Assembly (NCBI GenBank): GCA_018608925.1
Contig: JABAYQ010000018.1
Location: forward strand, 24,552-33,062
From: Cryomorphaceae bacterium
GTDB lineage: Bacteria; Bacteroidota; Bacteroidia; Flavobacteriales; UBA7312
Direction of reading: 5' to 3'
DNA: 8,511 nt
Shown here: one piece after another, positions 1-6,854 of the stretch
Position numbering within the stretch: position 1 is the first letter of the stretch
Layout of the letters: each line of letters begins with the position of its first letter
Notes under the pieces: model-generated
The model's input: only the letters and a program-made list of their open reading frames with translations
What the model was told of the DNA's origin: nothing
Databases searched by the model: none
Made by a program: the position numbers and the translations under genes

Positions 1-100
1 GTATAAATGTAAGTTGATTTACTTTGTTAAAAAAGCTTTATTCGATGAGTTAGATAAGTATCTGACAGAGGTGTGTATTTGGCTGATAGATGAAGATTGA
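1..100 (+). CDS. C-terminal end of an unidentified protein (partial)
   Basis: Only the last 33 or so codons of a plus-strand gene are visible. The frame whose first whole codon begins at base 2 stays open to a TGA at 98-100; the other two plus-strand frames hit stops within the first 20 bases. The visible peptide ends KYLTEVCIWLIDED and looks like a real helical C-terminus, with lysines and acidic residues alternating with L, F, I and V. A stem-loop terminator begins about five bases after the stop, which is the best support for this being a true gene end. No motif identifies the family, and the start lies outside the window. The function cannot be given. Confidence 0.5.
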   Translation, partial: YKCKLIYFVKKALFDELDKYLTEVCIWLIDED

Positions 101-104
101 CAAA

Positions 105-134
105 AAAAAGGTAGAGCGCTAACCCTACCTTTTT
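105..134. terminator. Bidirectional intrinsic terminator
   Basis: GGTAG (110-114) pairs with CTACC (125-129) around a 10-base loop, and the stem is extended by an A-run on the left pairing with a T-run on the right (105-109 with 130-134). Because the run is A-rich before the stem and T-rich after it, the transcript has a U-tract downstream in either direction. On the plus strand it would end the gene that stops at 100. On the minus strand it would end the transporter-ATPase transcript after a trailer of about 140 bases. Bases 135-271, between this element and the ATPase stop, hold no gene or clear structure that I can see. Confidence 0.75.
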
Positions 135-271
135 ACTTAACTTAAAACTTACTTGAAATTACGAGCTGTTCATTTTAAAAGTTTGTTATTAACCAATTCC
201 AAAATGTACTTCTTATATAACTTTAGTAATCTAATCTTATTGCATTGATTTATTTATAAACGTTAACTCCT

Positions 272-2047
272 TTAGGAATTTGCTTTAATGTTTTCTTTCT
301 TCCCTTCTGGAATAGCTTCGATTAATCGCTTTGTATACTCTGTTTTTGGGGCTTCATATATTTGATCCGCCTCACCTAACTCTTCTATTTTTCCTCCTTG
401 CATTACTACCATTCTGTCGCTCATATACTTTACAACAGATAGATCGTGTGAGATAAAAATATAGGTTAGTCCAAATTCGTCTTTTAGTTCGTTTAACAAG
501 TTAAGTACTTGGGCCTGAACTGACACGTCTAAAGCCGACACAGACTCATCACAAATAATAAACTTAGGATTCACAGCCAATGCTCTTGCAATCCCAATCC
601 TCTGTCTCTGACCTCCTGAGAACTCATGAGGGTATCTGTTGAAGTGGTCGGCGCTAAGGCTAACCCTTTCTAACAACTCTTCCACTCTCTTTTTTCTTAG
701 CTCATCGTTTTCTAGAATACCGTGAACTTGCATTGGCTCCATGATTGCGTTACCAACGGTCATTCTAGGGTTTAAAGAAGAATAAGGATCTTGAAAAATG
801 ATTTGCACCTCTTTTCTAAATTCTCTTAATTCCTTTTCGTCAAAATCAGCAATGTTCTTTCCTTTGTATATCATCTGACCATCTGTAGGTTCGTTTAACC
901 TCAAAATAGTTCTTCCTGTAGTTGTTTTTCCACAGCCAGATTCGCCTACTAAGCCTAGCGTTTCACCAGGGTAAACGTCAAATGTTACGTCGTCTACAGC
1001 TTTTACATAGTCAGAAATTCCACCAAAAAATCCGTTTCTAATAGGGAAATGAGTTTTTAGATTTTTGATTTGAAGCAAAGGCTCTTGTTTGTATAATGTT
1101 TCCATTCGCTTTATTCTGTCTTCTTTAGAAACCACTAAATCTTTTGTGAATTCTTCTACAGACACATCGTTAGCAACATTATTTCCGTCTTTGTCCGTTT
1201 TCATAAAATCGGACACGGTAGGCAAGAAAGTATATCTTTTGTCAAGAGGAGGCCTACAAGCTAGCAAGCCCTTTGTATATGGGTGTTTTGGATCGTTGAA
1301 AATATCCCACACAGTTCCTTGTTCTACAATTTTACCTTTATACATCACAATTACTTTGTCGGCTAATTCTGCAATTACTCCTAAATCGTGAGTTATAAAT
1401 AAAATACCCATATCGTGTTCTTTTTGGAGGTTTTTCATTAACTCCAAAATTGTTTTCTGAACTGTTACGTCTAGAGCCGTTGTTGGCTCATCAGCAATAA
1501 GGATTGATGGCTTGCAAGACATAGCCATCGCAATCATTACCCTTTGTTTTTGACCACCGGAAATTTGGTGTGGATACGTACTAAAAATTCTCTCCGGATC
1601 AGGCAGCTGTACTTCTTCAAACAAACTAATTGTTAATTCTTTAGCTCCTTTTTTAGAAATATTCTGATGAAGCATAATTGCTTCCATAACCTGATCACCA
1701 CAAGTAAATACTGGGTTTAGGGAAGTCATAGGCTCTTGAAAAATCATTGCCAATTCATTTCCTCTAAAAGCCCTCATTTCTTTTTCGCTGATCTGAACTA
1801 AGTCAACTTTAGAGCCATCTTTCTGATGAAAAATAATCTCACCATTAGAGATTCTTCCAGGAGGGTTAGGAATTAAACGCATAGACGAAAGCGAAGTTAC
1901 CGACTTCCCAGAGCCAGATTCTCCTACAATACCTATTGTCTCTCCTTTGTTAAGGGTAAAGCTTACATCATTAACGGCTTTTAAAATATTACCTTCCGTC
2001 TTGAATTCTGTAACCAAGTTTTTAAACTCTAATAATGGCTTGTTCAT
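272..2047 (-). CDS. Peptide/nickel-type ABC transporter, fused two-domain ATPase (DppD-DppF type)
   Basis: 591 residues with two complete ABC ATPase domains in one chain, resembling OppD/DppD followed by OppF/DppF. Domain 1 (about 5-270): Walker A GESGSGKS 42-49, Q-loop FQEP 103-106, signature SGGQ 163-166, Walker B with D186-E187, D-loop ALD 191-193, switch His220, and the peptide-transporter HPY motif at 255-257. Domain 2 (about 322-580): Walker A GESGCGKT 368-375, FQDP 418-421, signature SGGQRQR from 477, Walker B D500-E501, switch His534. A charged linker (about 271-320) joins them. Both nucleotide sites look intact. The protein should hydrolyse ATP at the inner membrane to drive uptake of short peptides or a related solute. 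No permease or binding-protein gene is in the window, so the substrate is inferred from family only. The ATG at 2045-2047 leads directly into the domain. No -7 octamer lies in the 42-base gap upstream, so it is probably cotranscribed with the exonuclease gene. Confidence 0.93.
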   Translation of the reverse strand: MNKPLLEFKNLVTEFKTEGNILKAVNDVSFTLNKGETIGIVGESGSGKSVTSLSSMRLIPNPPGRISNGEIIFHQKDGSKVDLVQISEKEMRAFRGNELAMIFQEPMTSLNPVFTCGDQVMEAIMLHQNISKKGAKELTISLFEEVQLPDPERIFSTYPHQISGGQKQRVMIAMAMSCKPSILIADEPTTALDVTVQKTILELMKNLQKEHDMGILFITHDLGVIAELADKVIVMYKGKIVEQGTVWDIFNDPKHPYTKGLLACRPPLDKRYTFLPTVSDFMKTDKDGNNVANDVSVEEFTKDLVVSKEDRIKRMETLYKQEPLLQIKNLKTHFPIRNGFFGGISDYVKAVDDVTFDVYPGETLGLVGESGCGKTTTGRTILRLNEPTDGQMIYKGKNIADFDEKELREFRKEVQIIFQDPYSSLNPRMTVGNAIMEPMQVHGILENDELRKKRVEELLERVSLSADHFNRYPHEFSGGQRQRIGIARALAVNPKFIICDESVSALDVSVQAQVLNLLNELKDEFGLTYIFISHDLSVVKYMSDRMVVMQGGKIEELGEADQIYEAPKTEYTKRLIEAIPEGKKENIKANS

Positions 2048-2085
2048 AGTACTATAATTTGGACGATTAAATTACTCCTAATCAT
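2044..2085 (-). other. Possible 13-codon leader ORF overlapping the ATPase start
   Basis: In the gap between the exonuclease and the transporter ATPase, the minus strand has an ATG (2083-2085) followed by 12 sense codons (peptide [13 protein letters not shown]). Its TGA stop shares bases with the ATPase start in an ATGA overlap. This geometry would allow translational coupling, and the hydrophobic peptide could also be an accident of AT-rich sequence. No strong ribosome binding site precedes it. The reading frame is visible; its translation is speculative. Confidence 0.2.
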
Positions 2086-2089
2086 TGAT

Positions 2090-2806
2090 TTATGCAACCT
2101 CAATTTGTGCTTCTGTCAAAAGATTTTCTCCTTTATATTTTAAAAACAGTTGGGCCACAGTTAGCGTATCTTTTTGGCAGTAGATTTTTATGCGTTCTAA
2201 ATCGTTTTCTTTCCAATAAACAGACGAAACTTGAGAGCCATCAATATCATCTTTTGGAGTAGGAATATTAAAAAGTGCTGCTAGTAATTTAATAGAAGTA
2301 TAATGTTTGTAGTCACCAAATTTCCAAAGCTCCATAGTATCTAAATGTTTTATTTCCCACGGTTTTTTTCCTGCTATTTGTAAGATCTTCGGTAGTCTTA
2401 TGCCATTGATTAACATTCGACGACACAAAAAAGGATAGTCGAACTCCTTACCATTGTGTGCGCACAAATAATGGTTTTTGCTCTTAAAGTTTTCGTCTAA
2501 CAAAGCATTAAATTCTTGCAACAGGCTCTTTTCGTCATGACCATAAAACGATTTTAAACGAAACGTTGGCTTATCGTCTTTGCGATAAATATAACCCACC
2601 GATATACAGACTATTTTGGCAAACTCTGCCATTACTCCAGCTTTTATAGAGAAGTATTGTGCAGGGTTTTCTTCTTTGCGTTGAAAAGCTGTTTTCTCTT
2701 CCCATAACTTTTGAAAAGTAGGGTCTAGCTCAGAAAAATCTTTAGCAACAGGAACAGTTTCTATATCTAAAAATAAAATGTTGTTGAGGTTTATTTCGTC
2801 AAACAT
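2090..2806 (-). CDS. Predicted DEDDy 3'-5' exonuclease (PolB-like proofreading domain family)
   Basis: 238-residue stand-alone exonuclease of the RNase H-like fold, resembling the 'predicted 3'-5' exonuclease related to the PolB exonuclease domain' family. The catalytic carboxylates are all present: ExoI FLDIET (D14, E16), ExoII AHNGKEFDYPF (D123, preceded by N118), and ExoIII YCQKD (Y209, D213), the YxxxD form that defines the DEDDy subgroup. The fold would use two metal ions to remove nucleotides from 3' ends. There is no polymerase or helicase domain, and the length covers little beyond the nuclease fold. The natural substrate (DNA or RNA) is not known from sequence. It starts at ATG 2804-2806 after an A-rich leader without Shine-Dalgarno. 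A possible promoter lies 45 bases upstream, and the transporter ATPase follows after 42 bases. Confidence 0.85.
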   Translation of the reverse strand: MFDEINLNNILFLDIETVPVAKDFSELDPTFQKLWEEKTAFQRKEENPAQYFSIKAGVMAEFAKIVCISVGYIYRKDDKPTFRLKSFYGHDEKSLLQEFNALLDENFKSKNHYLCAHNGKEFDYPFLCRRMLINGIRLPKILQIAGKKPWEIKHLDTMELWKFGDYKHYTSIKLLAALFNIPTPKDDIDGSQVSSVYWKENDLERIKIYCQKDTLTVAQLFLKYKGENLLTEAQIEVA

Positions 2807-2850
2807 ATTTTTGTTTTACAATTGGATTAAATAAGAATATCGATCTACAA

Positions 2851-2858
2851 CAAACTTA
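2851..2858 (-). promoter_or_regulatory. Possible sigma-A -7 element for the exonuclease gene
   Basis: Read on the minus strand this is TAAGTTTG, an exact match to the Bacteroidota TAnnTTTG -7 consensus, 44 bases before the exonuclease ATG. A TTG lies upstream, but the spacer is only 13 bases rather than about 19-20, so the -33 half is not supported. If real, it lets the exonuclease and the following ATPase be transcribed apart from the upstream genes. Confidence 0.35.
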
Positions 2859-2896
2859 AGATTTAAAACGTCAACCATCCATTTAACAAACCAGAT

Positions 2897-3496
2897 TTAT
2901 TCCTTCTCAATAAAGCTTAACAACACTTTAGGCGATAGTCTTTCAGAATAATTAGGGTTAACATATTGGTGCTTAATCACACTTTTTTCGACCACAAATA
3001 TGGCCGGCACAGGTAATACGTGGTGTTTAGTGCCTGACCACCATTCGGCATCCATTCCGTATTGGGTTTTATATTTTAGGAATAATTCGTCATCTAATTT
3101 CCATCCGATTCCGAATGCGTTTATTGCGGATACGTTTTTGTCTGAAAACAAAGAATATTCCAAAGCGCCACTTCTTATGTAAGAGCTGTCTATTTTTGTG
3201 TAATCATCTGCCGAGATAGCGATAAGCTCAACATTTAGACTGTCTAACATTGGTTTTATTTGACTTAAAGCCGATAGTTGCCTTGTGCAATATGGACACC
3301 ACGCTCCTCTATAAAACACCACAACTACTGTTCGGTCTCCTATATAGTTTTTTAGCTCGACTTCTTGTCCATCTTTATTGATTACTTGAGCGCGTGGGAC
3401 TTCTTGTCCGTTTTTGATAGGACATATATCATACATCGCTTGTTGACCAAAAGTAAGATTAGAAAAAAGAATGAGTAGTAGGATTAATTTTTTCAT
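2897..3496 (-). CDS. Secreted peroxiredoxin-like (AhpC/TSA, thioredoxin-fold) protein
   Basis: 199 residues. The N-terminus is a signal peptide: MKK, a leucine/isoleucine core to about residue 12, then a likely cleavage after FG (17/18, FGQQ). It has no lipobox, so a soluble periplasmic protein is expected. A thioredoxin-like AhpC/TSA domain follows (about 31-195), with the motif YRGAWCPYC placing C67 and C70 in a CxxC pair after a hydrophobic strand (VVVVFYRG). This resembles the 'peroxiredoxin-like' branch, in which one of these cysteines would attack peroxide or exchange disulfides. C25 of the mature protein is an additional cysteine. Probable role: peroxide reduction or thiol redox exchange in the periplasm; the actual substrate cannot be read. 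It lies 52 bases after lipB and carries a probable promoter of its own, so it need not be part of the lipB unit. Confidence 0.82.
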   Translation of the reverse strand: MKKLILLLILFSNLTFGQQAMYDICPIKNGQEVPRAQVINKDGQEVELKNYIGDRTVVVVFYRGAWCPYCTRQLSALSQIKPMLDSLNVELIAISADDYTKIDSSYIRSGALEYSLFSDKNVSAINAFGIGWKLDDELFLKYKTQYGMDAEWWSGTKHHVLPVPAIFVVEKSVIKHQYVNPNYSERLSPKVLLSFIEKE

Positions 3497-3530
3497 GTTG
3501 TTAGAATAGCTTTAAGATACTATTTCTTTA

Positions 3531-3538
3531 CAAAGATA
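3531..3538 (-). promoter_or_regulatory. Probable sigma-A -7 element for the peroxiredoxin-like gene
   Basis: The minus strand reads TATCTTTG, an exact TAnnTTTG match and the same octamer seen before lysS. It sits 34 bases before the ATG, just after the lipB stop. TTG triplets occur upstream, but none at the preferred 19-20 base spacing, so only the -7 half is supported. Confidence 0.45.
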
Positions 3539-3548
3539 GAAAAACCAA

Positions 3549-4241
3549 TTACAAAAGAGTCATTTCAAAAATAGTTGCTAAATGGACTTTAAGCTTATCT
3601 CTTACTTCTTGTATGTCGACTTTTTTTCCTAATTCTTGCTCCATAGAGGTCACAGATTTATCTACTATTCCACAAGGAATAATATTTCCGAAATAGTCTA
3701 AGTCGGGGTTTACATTAAAAGCAAAGCCATGCATAGTAACCCATCGGCTCGACCGAACTCCTAAAGCACATATTTTTCTGGCATTTTCGGTTCCGCTTTC
3801 AAGCCAAACTCCTGTTTCTCCATCTGATCTTCCGCTTTCAATGCCATAATCCGCAAGGGTAAGAATAACGGCTTCTTCTAAAAACCTTAGGTATTTGTGT
3901 ATGTCGGTAAAGAAGTTTTCTAAATCGAGAATAGGATAGCCCACAATCTGACCAGGCCCGTGATAAGTAATATCTCCACCACGATTAATTTTATGGAAAG
4001 TAGCACCTCTAGATTTCAGGTATTCTTCATTTACTAAGAGATTTTTTTCGTCACCACTCTTACCAAGAGTATATACGTGAGGGTGTTCGCAGAAAAGCAA
4101 ATACGATTGAGTTTCCAGATTTGTTTCCTCTCTTCTATTCTGTCGCTTAATAGCAATTATTTGATCAAATAGTTTTTCTTGATAATCCCAAGCCTGTTTG
4201 TAATCGATATGACCTAAATCTTGAAAAACTACTTTTATCAT
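3549..4241 (-). CDS. lipB: Octanoyl-[acyl-carrier-protein]:protein N-octanoyltransferase LipB
   Basis: 230 residues, a normal length for LipB. The enzyme moves octanoate from acyl carrier protein to the lipoyl domains of pyruvate and 2-oxoglutarate dehydrogenases and the glycine cleavage H protein; LipA then adds sulfur. Visible family motifs are EHPHVYTLGKSG (52-63), the signature NRGGDITYHGPGQ (86-98), ARKICALGV with the conserved catalytic lysine K156, and IIPCGI with the acyl-carrying cysteine C190. All key residues are present. Insertions such as the charged stretch around 33-43 are loop-like. The start codon ATG 4239-4241 directly follows the TAA of the isomerase gene (TAAATG), so translation is probably coupled to that gene. 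lipA is not in the window. Cytoplasmic. Confidence 0.96.
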   Translation of the reverse strand: MIKVVFQDLGHIDYKQAWDYQEKLFDQIIAIKRQNRREETNLETQSYLLFCEHPHVYTLGKSGDEKNLLVNEEYLKSRGATFHKINRGGDITYHGPGQIVGYPILDLENFFTDIHKYLRFLEEAVILTLADYGIESGRSDGETGVWLESGTENARKICALGVRSSRWVTMHGFAFNVNPDLDYFGNIIPCGIVDKSVTSMEQELGKKVDIQEVRDKLKVHLATIFEMTLL

Positions 4242-5231
4242 TTATACTTTTGCTAGAGCTCCTTTCAGATAATTAATTACATCAATTTCGATAGCGTCTA
4301 CGTCATTCATTTCTGAAAGATACCAAGAAACCCAATCTCCTAAATTAATATGGTACAAGGTGTTTTCTATTTTAGACTCACCCTTACTCCAAACCTCAGA
4401 AATGTTTGTAGTAAACTTAGAAATCACATCTTTATTAATGTCAATTCTCACCTGATTTCTTGAGTAATCACATTTGTTTCTAAAGTAAACAACTGATAAG
4501 TTGTCGGTATTTATTCTCCATCCCAAAAGCTCATTGTGATTCATTTCGGGAACGACATGATGCCAGCAAAGCATTTTACTATTTTCGTTTATCTGTTGAC
4601 GAAAACGAACTCCAACGCCTTCAAAACCTGCAGCAGTATAAATTACTGGCGTTGTTCCGAACATTTTTTTAGCTAATTCTTTAGCTTCCGCCTGAATGCT
4701 TACTTTTTCGCTATCCAATAGTTTAATGGATTCGTTGAAGTCAGCTAAAAAGCTATTGTCAATTAAACCATAGTGATTAAACATAAAAAACAATTGAGTA
4801 AACGAGTATGCAAACATTGCTCTTGGTGGGTGACCACCAGGGATTGTAATTAAGTTGTATCCGTTTTCTTGGGCCATTTTTTGTAAGGCACCTCCTGAAG
4901 AAATACAAGCTATTTGGGCTCCTCTTTCTTGGCAAGCCTTTAATGCAAACAGCGTTTCTTCGGTATTACCAGAATAAGAAGATGCGATTACTAAGGTGTT
5001 TTTACCTACAAAATGAGGGATACTATAATCTTTAGAAGCGCTAACAGGAACTCCCACTTTATCGCTTACTAAATCATTAAGAATTGTTCCGCCAATACCA
5101 GATCCGCCTAGTCCACAGATTAACACATTCTGTATTTGGGCATCACAAGCCTTAAGTTCGCTTGCTTTACCAATTGCTAAGGCTTCTGCTAAGTGATCAG
5201 TGAAAGCACTGATATAGTCGTTCATTTTCAT
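4242..5231 (-). CDS. Bifunctional phosphoglucose/phosphomannose isomerase (SIS family)
   Basis: About 329 residues from the chosen start. It interconverts glucose-6-phosphate, or mannose-6-phosphate, with fructose-6-phosphate in the cytoplasm, feeding glycolysis and sugar-nucleotide synthesis. The first SIS lobe has GLGGSGIGG and the phosphate-binding SSYSGNTEET. The second lobe carries NENSK and, 16 residues later, the histidine of MNHNE. That Glu-to-His spacing equals the Glu203/His219 pair known from the Pyrobaculum enzyme of this family. The frame stays open upstream to a TTG at 5271-5273, but this would add a non-homologous-looking MALNKKIIPKPLII and use a rare start. ATG 5229-5231 (MKMNDYISAF) is preferred, with ATG 5223-5225 two codons on as the alternative. 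It is the first gene of the minus-strand block and abuts lipB. Confidence 0.9.
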   Translation of the reverse strand: MKMNDYISAFTDHLAEALAIGKASELKACDAQIQNVLICGLGGSGIGGTILNDLVSDKVGVPVSASKDYSIPHFVGKNTLVIASSYSGNTEETLFALKACQERGAQIACISSGGALQKMAQENGYNLITIPGGHPPRAMFAYSFTQLFFMFNHYGLIDNSFLADFNESIKLLDSEKVSIQAEAKELAKKMFGTTPVIYTAAGFEGVGVRFRQQINENSKMLCWHHVVPEMNHNELLGWRINTDNLSVVYFRNKCDYSRNQVRIDINKDVISKFTTNISEVWSKGESKIENTLYHINLGDWVSWYLSEMNDVDAIEIDVINYLKGALAKV

Positions 5232-5269
5232 AATAATCAAAGGTTTTGGAATAATTTTTTTATTGAGGG

Positions 5270-5277
5270 CCAATGTA
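5270..5277 (-). promoter_or_regulatory. Weak candidate -7 element for the isomerase-lipB unit
   Basis: The minus strand reads TACATTGG, which differs from TAnnTTTG at one position and lies 38 bases before the preferred isomerase ATG. No TTG at the expected -33 spacing was found. It is offered because some promoter must lie in the short divergent gap, and because it would leave the upstream TTG start of the isomerase at the promoter itself. Confidence 0.22.
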
Positions 5278-5289
5278 CAAAATCGCGTG

Positions 5290-5301
5290 TTAATTAATTA
5301 A
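5290..5301. repeat. 12-bp palindrome in the divergent control region
   Basis: TTAATTAATTAA is perfectly self-complementary and lies between the divergent isomerase and lysS starts, directly upstream of the lysS -7 octamer. It could be an AT-rich upstream element, an operator, or simply a low-complexity run of TTAA units. No regulator can be assigned. Confidence 0.35.
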
Positions 5302-5309
5302 TATCTTTG
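5302..5309 (+). promoter_or_regulatory. Probable sigma-A -7 element for lysS-gpsA
   Basis: TATCTTTG matches TAnnTTTG exactly and lies 15 bases before the lysS ATG. A transcript starting about seven bases after it would have a leader of under ten bases, which fits the absence of a Shine-Dalgarno sequence. The -33 TTG is not evident at the usual spacing. Confidence 0.5.
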
Positions 5310-5324
5310 TGTAAAATTTAAATC

Positions 5325-6854
5325 ATGAGTAGAGTGTTTTCAGAACAAGAATTGGTAAGGAGAGAATCGTTGCAAAAACTAGTGGATTTAGGGATTAATC
5401 CTTATCCGGCAGACTTATTTGAAGTGGATGCTTATTCCAGCTCCATTAAATCTAGTCATGATGAAAATTCTAGCGATCAGAAGAAGGTGAAAGTTGCAGG
5501 AAGATTGATGAGCAGAAGGATAATGGGAAAAGCAGCTTTTGCCGAATTGCAAGATAGCAAAGGAAGAATTCAGCTTTATTTCAATAGAGATGAGATTTGT
5601 CCGGACGAAGACAAAACAATGTATAACACGGTCTTTAAAAAGTTGCTAGACATAGGCGATTTTATAGGAGTAGAAGGATATATTTTTACAACTAAAGTAG
5701 GAGAAATTTCTGTTCATGTAGAGAAGTTTACCGTGCTCACAAAAACACTTCGTCCATTACCACTTCCAAAAACAGACAATGAAGGAAATGTTTACGATGC
5801 GTTTACAGATCCTGAAAAAAGATACAGACAACGATACGTAGATTTAGTAGTTAACCCAGAAGTTAAAGAAGCTTTTATAAAGCGAACTAAACTGACTAAC
5901 TCTATGAGAGAGTTTCTAAACAATAGTGGTTATTTAGAAGTTGAAACTCCAATTTTACAGCCTATTTATGGTGGGGCATCTGCTCGTCCGTTTAAGACAC
6001 ACCACAACACTTTAGATATGCCTTTGTATCTAAGAATAGCCAACGAATTATACCTTAAAAGATTAATTGTTGGTGGGTTTGATGGTGTTTACGAATTTTC
6101 TAAAGACTTTAGAAACGAAGGAATGAGTCGTTTTCATAATCCAGAATTTACTCAGGTTGAGCTTTATGTTGCTTACAAAGATTATAACTGGATGATGGAC
6201 TTAGTAGAAGAGATGGTTGAGAAAATAGCTATTGATCTTCATGGTAAAACAGAAGTACAAGTAGGGGAAAACCTAATTAACTTCCAGAGACCTTGGAAAA
6301 GGTTTACTATGTACGAAGCTATTGAGCACTTTACAGGAGTAGATATCTCAAAAATGGATGAAGCTACTATGGCCAAAACAGCTAAAGAATTAGGTGTTGA
6401 CATTGACTCTTCTATGGGAAGAGGAAAGTTAATTGATGAAATATTTGGTGAAAAATGCGAAGGCAAATTAATACAACCTACTTTTATTACAGACTATCCG
6501 GTGGAAATGTCTCCACTAGCTAAAAAGCACAGAACTCATGAAGGTTTGGTGGAGCGTTTCGAGGCTATTTGTAATGGAAAAGAAATTTGCAATGCATTCT
6601 CAGAGCTTAATGACCCTATCGATCAAAGAGAAAGATTTGAAGACCAATTAAAATTGGCTCAAAGAGGAGATGAAGAAGCAATGGTTTTAGATGAAGATTT
6701 TATAAGAGCTATAGAATACGGAATGCCTCCAACAGCTGGCTTAGGAATAGGAATCGATCGCTTGAGTATGATAATGACTAATAGCAATTCTATTCAGGAT
6801 GTATTGTTCTTCCCTCAAATGAAAGCAGAAAATAAAACTACAAAAGAAGAATAG
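5325..6854 (+). CDS. lysS: Lysyl-tRNA synthetase, class II
   Basis: 509 residues, close to the usual length of about 500 for bacterial LysRS. It charges tRNA-Lys with lysine using ATP. An N-terminal OB-fold anticodon-binding domain (about 55-140; [21 protein letters not shown]) precedes the class II catalytic core. Landmarks are RYRQRYVDL near 167-173, YLEVETPIL 203-211 (motif 1 region), motif 2 [16 protein letters not shown] from 262, NAFSELNDP 423-431, and motif 3 GLGIGIDRL 472-480 followed by the typical [10 protein letters not shown]. All key motifs are intact, and there is no C-terminal extension beyond a short charged tail (AENKTTKEE). ATG 5325 is the natural start, with a nearby -7 octamer. 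The TAG stop is followed without a gap, and in the same frame, by the gpsA TTG start. Confidence 0.98.
   Translation: MSRVFSEQELVRRESLQKLVDLGINPYPADLFEVDAYSSSIKSSHDENSSDQKKVKVAGRLMSRRIMGKAAFAELQDSKGRIQLYFNRDEICPDEDKTMYNTVFKKLLDIGDFIGVEGYIFTTKVGEISVHVEKFTVLTKTLRPLPLPKTDNEGNVYDAFTDPEKRYRQRYVDLVVNPEVKEAFIKRTKLTNSMREFLNNSGYLEVETPILQPIYGGASARPFKTHHNTLDMPLYLRIANELYLKRLIVGGFDGVYEFSKDFRNEGMSRFHNPEFTQVELYVAYKDYNWMMDLVEEMVEKIAIDLHGKTEVQVGENLINFQRPWKRFTMYEAIEHFTGVDISKMDEATMAKTAKELGVDIDSSMGRGKLIDEIFGEKCEGKLIQPTFITDYPVEMSPLAKKHRTHEGLVERFEAICNGKEICNAFSELNDPIDQRERFEDQLKLAQRGDEEAMVLDEDFIRAIEYGMPPTAGLGIGIDRLSMIMTNSNSIQDVLFFPQMKAENKTTKEE

Noticed and set aside
135..271. Possible small RNA or short gene in the left intergenic stretch
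   Set aside because: The only start codons lead to frames of a few codons, and apart from the terminator at its left edge I see no convincing hairpin or promoter octamer.
264..272. Shine-Dalgarno-like AGGAG just after the ATPase stop on the minus strand
   Set aside because: No start codon lies at a usable distance and no open frame of useful length follows before the terminator.
1089..1391. Plus-strand open frame of about 100 codons opposite the transporter ATPase
   Set aside because: It lies wholly inside the ATPase gene on the opposite strand, and its product has no recognisable domain, while the ATPase frame carries intact motifs throughout.
3000..3182. Plus-strand open frame of 60 codons opposite the peroxiredoxin-like gene
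   Set aside because: It is antisense to a well-supported gene and shows no family motif or promoter.
6239..6466. Minus-strand open frame inside lysS, and similar ones at 6741-6980, 7007-7231 and 7296-7496
   Set aside because: All are antisense to lysS or gpsA, whose motifs are continuous across these stretches; none has a recognisable product.
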